DNA from: Acidimicrobiia bacterium | GTDB lineage: Bacteria; Actinomycetota; Acidimicrobiia; Spongiisociales; JAHEDJ01 | DNA length: 6,025 nt | Assembly: GCA_030598025.1 (NCBI GenBank) | Contig: JAUVQS010000097.1 | Location: 1-6,025 of the forward strand | Direction: 5' to 3' | In this document: positions 5,963-6,025 of the stretch, one piece after another | Layout: every line of letters begins with the position of its first letter | How positions within the stretch are numbered: position 1 is the first letter of the stretch | Notes under the pieces: generated by a model | The model's input: only the letters and a program-made list of their open reading frames with translations | The model's database searches: none | Told to the model about the DNA's origin: nothing | Translations under genes and position numbers: made by a program

Positions 5963-6025
5963 CCTCTCTCACCGTTCTTGCGTCGATCCGTAACCCAAAT
6001 TTGGTGCGGGTAGGCGCACGAACAG
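5963..6025. other. Short non-coding tail with a 10-bp palindrome
   Basis: No gene is recognised after the lipoprotein stop. CCAAATTTGG (5995-6004) is a perfect palindrome but too short and loop-less to call a terminator; it could be part of a control region for a gene beyond the window. Confidence 0.2.

Overview
This is a high-GC (roughly 60% by eye) bacterial chromosome segment made mostly of core, non-mobile genes. Three things together point to Actinomycetota, possibly an Acidimicrobiia-like lineage (inference, moderate to low confidence): the actinobacterial-looking SufB, a short SigB/HrdB-type sigma factor, and start codons with no Shine-Dalgarno sequence but a TANNNT box 6-7 nt upstream. 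There is no phage gene, transposase, CRISPR array or rRNA, and I recognise no tRNA.

Layout, left to right. A minus-strand Rossmann-fold/atypical SDR-like gene runs off the left edge (1-286). It is divergent from sufB (397-1809, plus), the Fe-S assembly scaffold subunit; a promoter and a perfect 14-bp palindrome lie just before sufB. sufB stands alone: no sufC, sufD or sufS follows. Converging on it from the right is a short-form AMP nucleosidase (1897-2667, minus), with two stem-loops in the convergent gap. Then come two small membrane proteins of the GlsB/YeaQ/transglycosylase-associated type (2713-2976 and 3131-3397, both minus). Between and around them lie two arrays of 7-bp tandem repeats, each directly abutting a stem-loop. 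The second membrane protein gene sits 4 bp downstream of a sigma-70 family factor (3402-4334, minus) and is probably at least partly co-transcribed with it. Divergent from the sigma gene is a 502-residue lipoprotein (4454-5962, plus) with two carboxypeptidase-regulatory-like beta domains and a C-terminal DUF4015-type putative glycosidase barrel. The last 63 bases hold no gene.

How it works together: the sigma factor plus small membrane protein pair suggests a stress or envelope-related regulon, and the divergent secreted glycosidase-like lipoprotein may share its control region; this is inference. SufB and AMP nucleosidase are housekeeping functions (cluster assembly; adenylate salvage) that meet tail to tail.

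No convincing new defence or mobile system is present. The most interesting signals are non-coding: (1) all five genes without an SD, out of seven in the window, carry a TANNNT box at the spacing expected for leaderless mRNA; (2) heptanucleotide arrays are fused to hairpins beside two related membrane protein genes; (3) an Rrf2-like candidate operator lies on an orphan sufB promoter; (4) perfect 3-nt-loop hairpins with no U-tract sit at stop codons.
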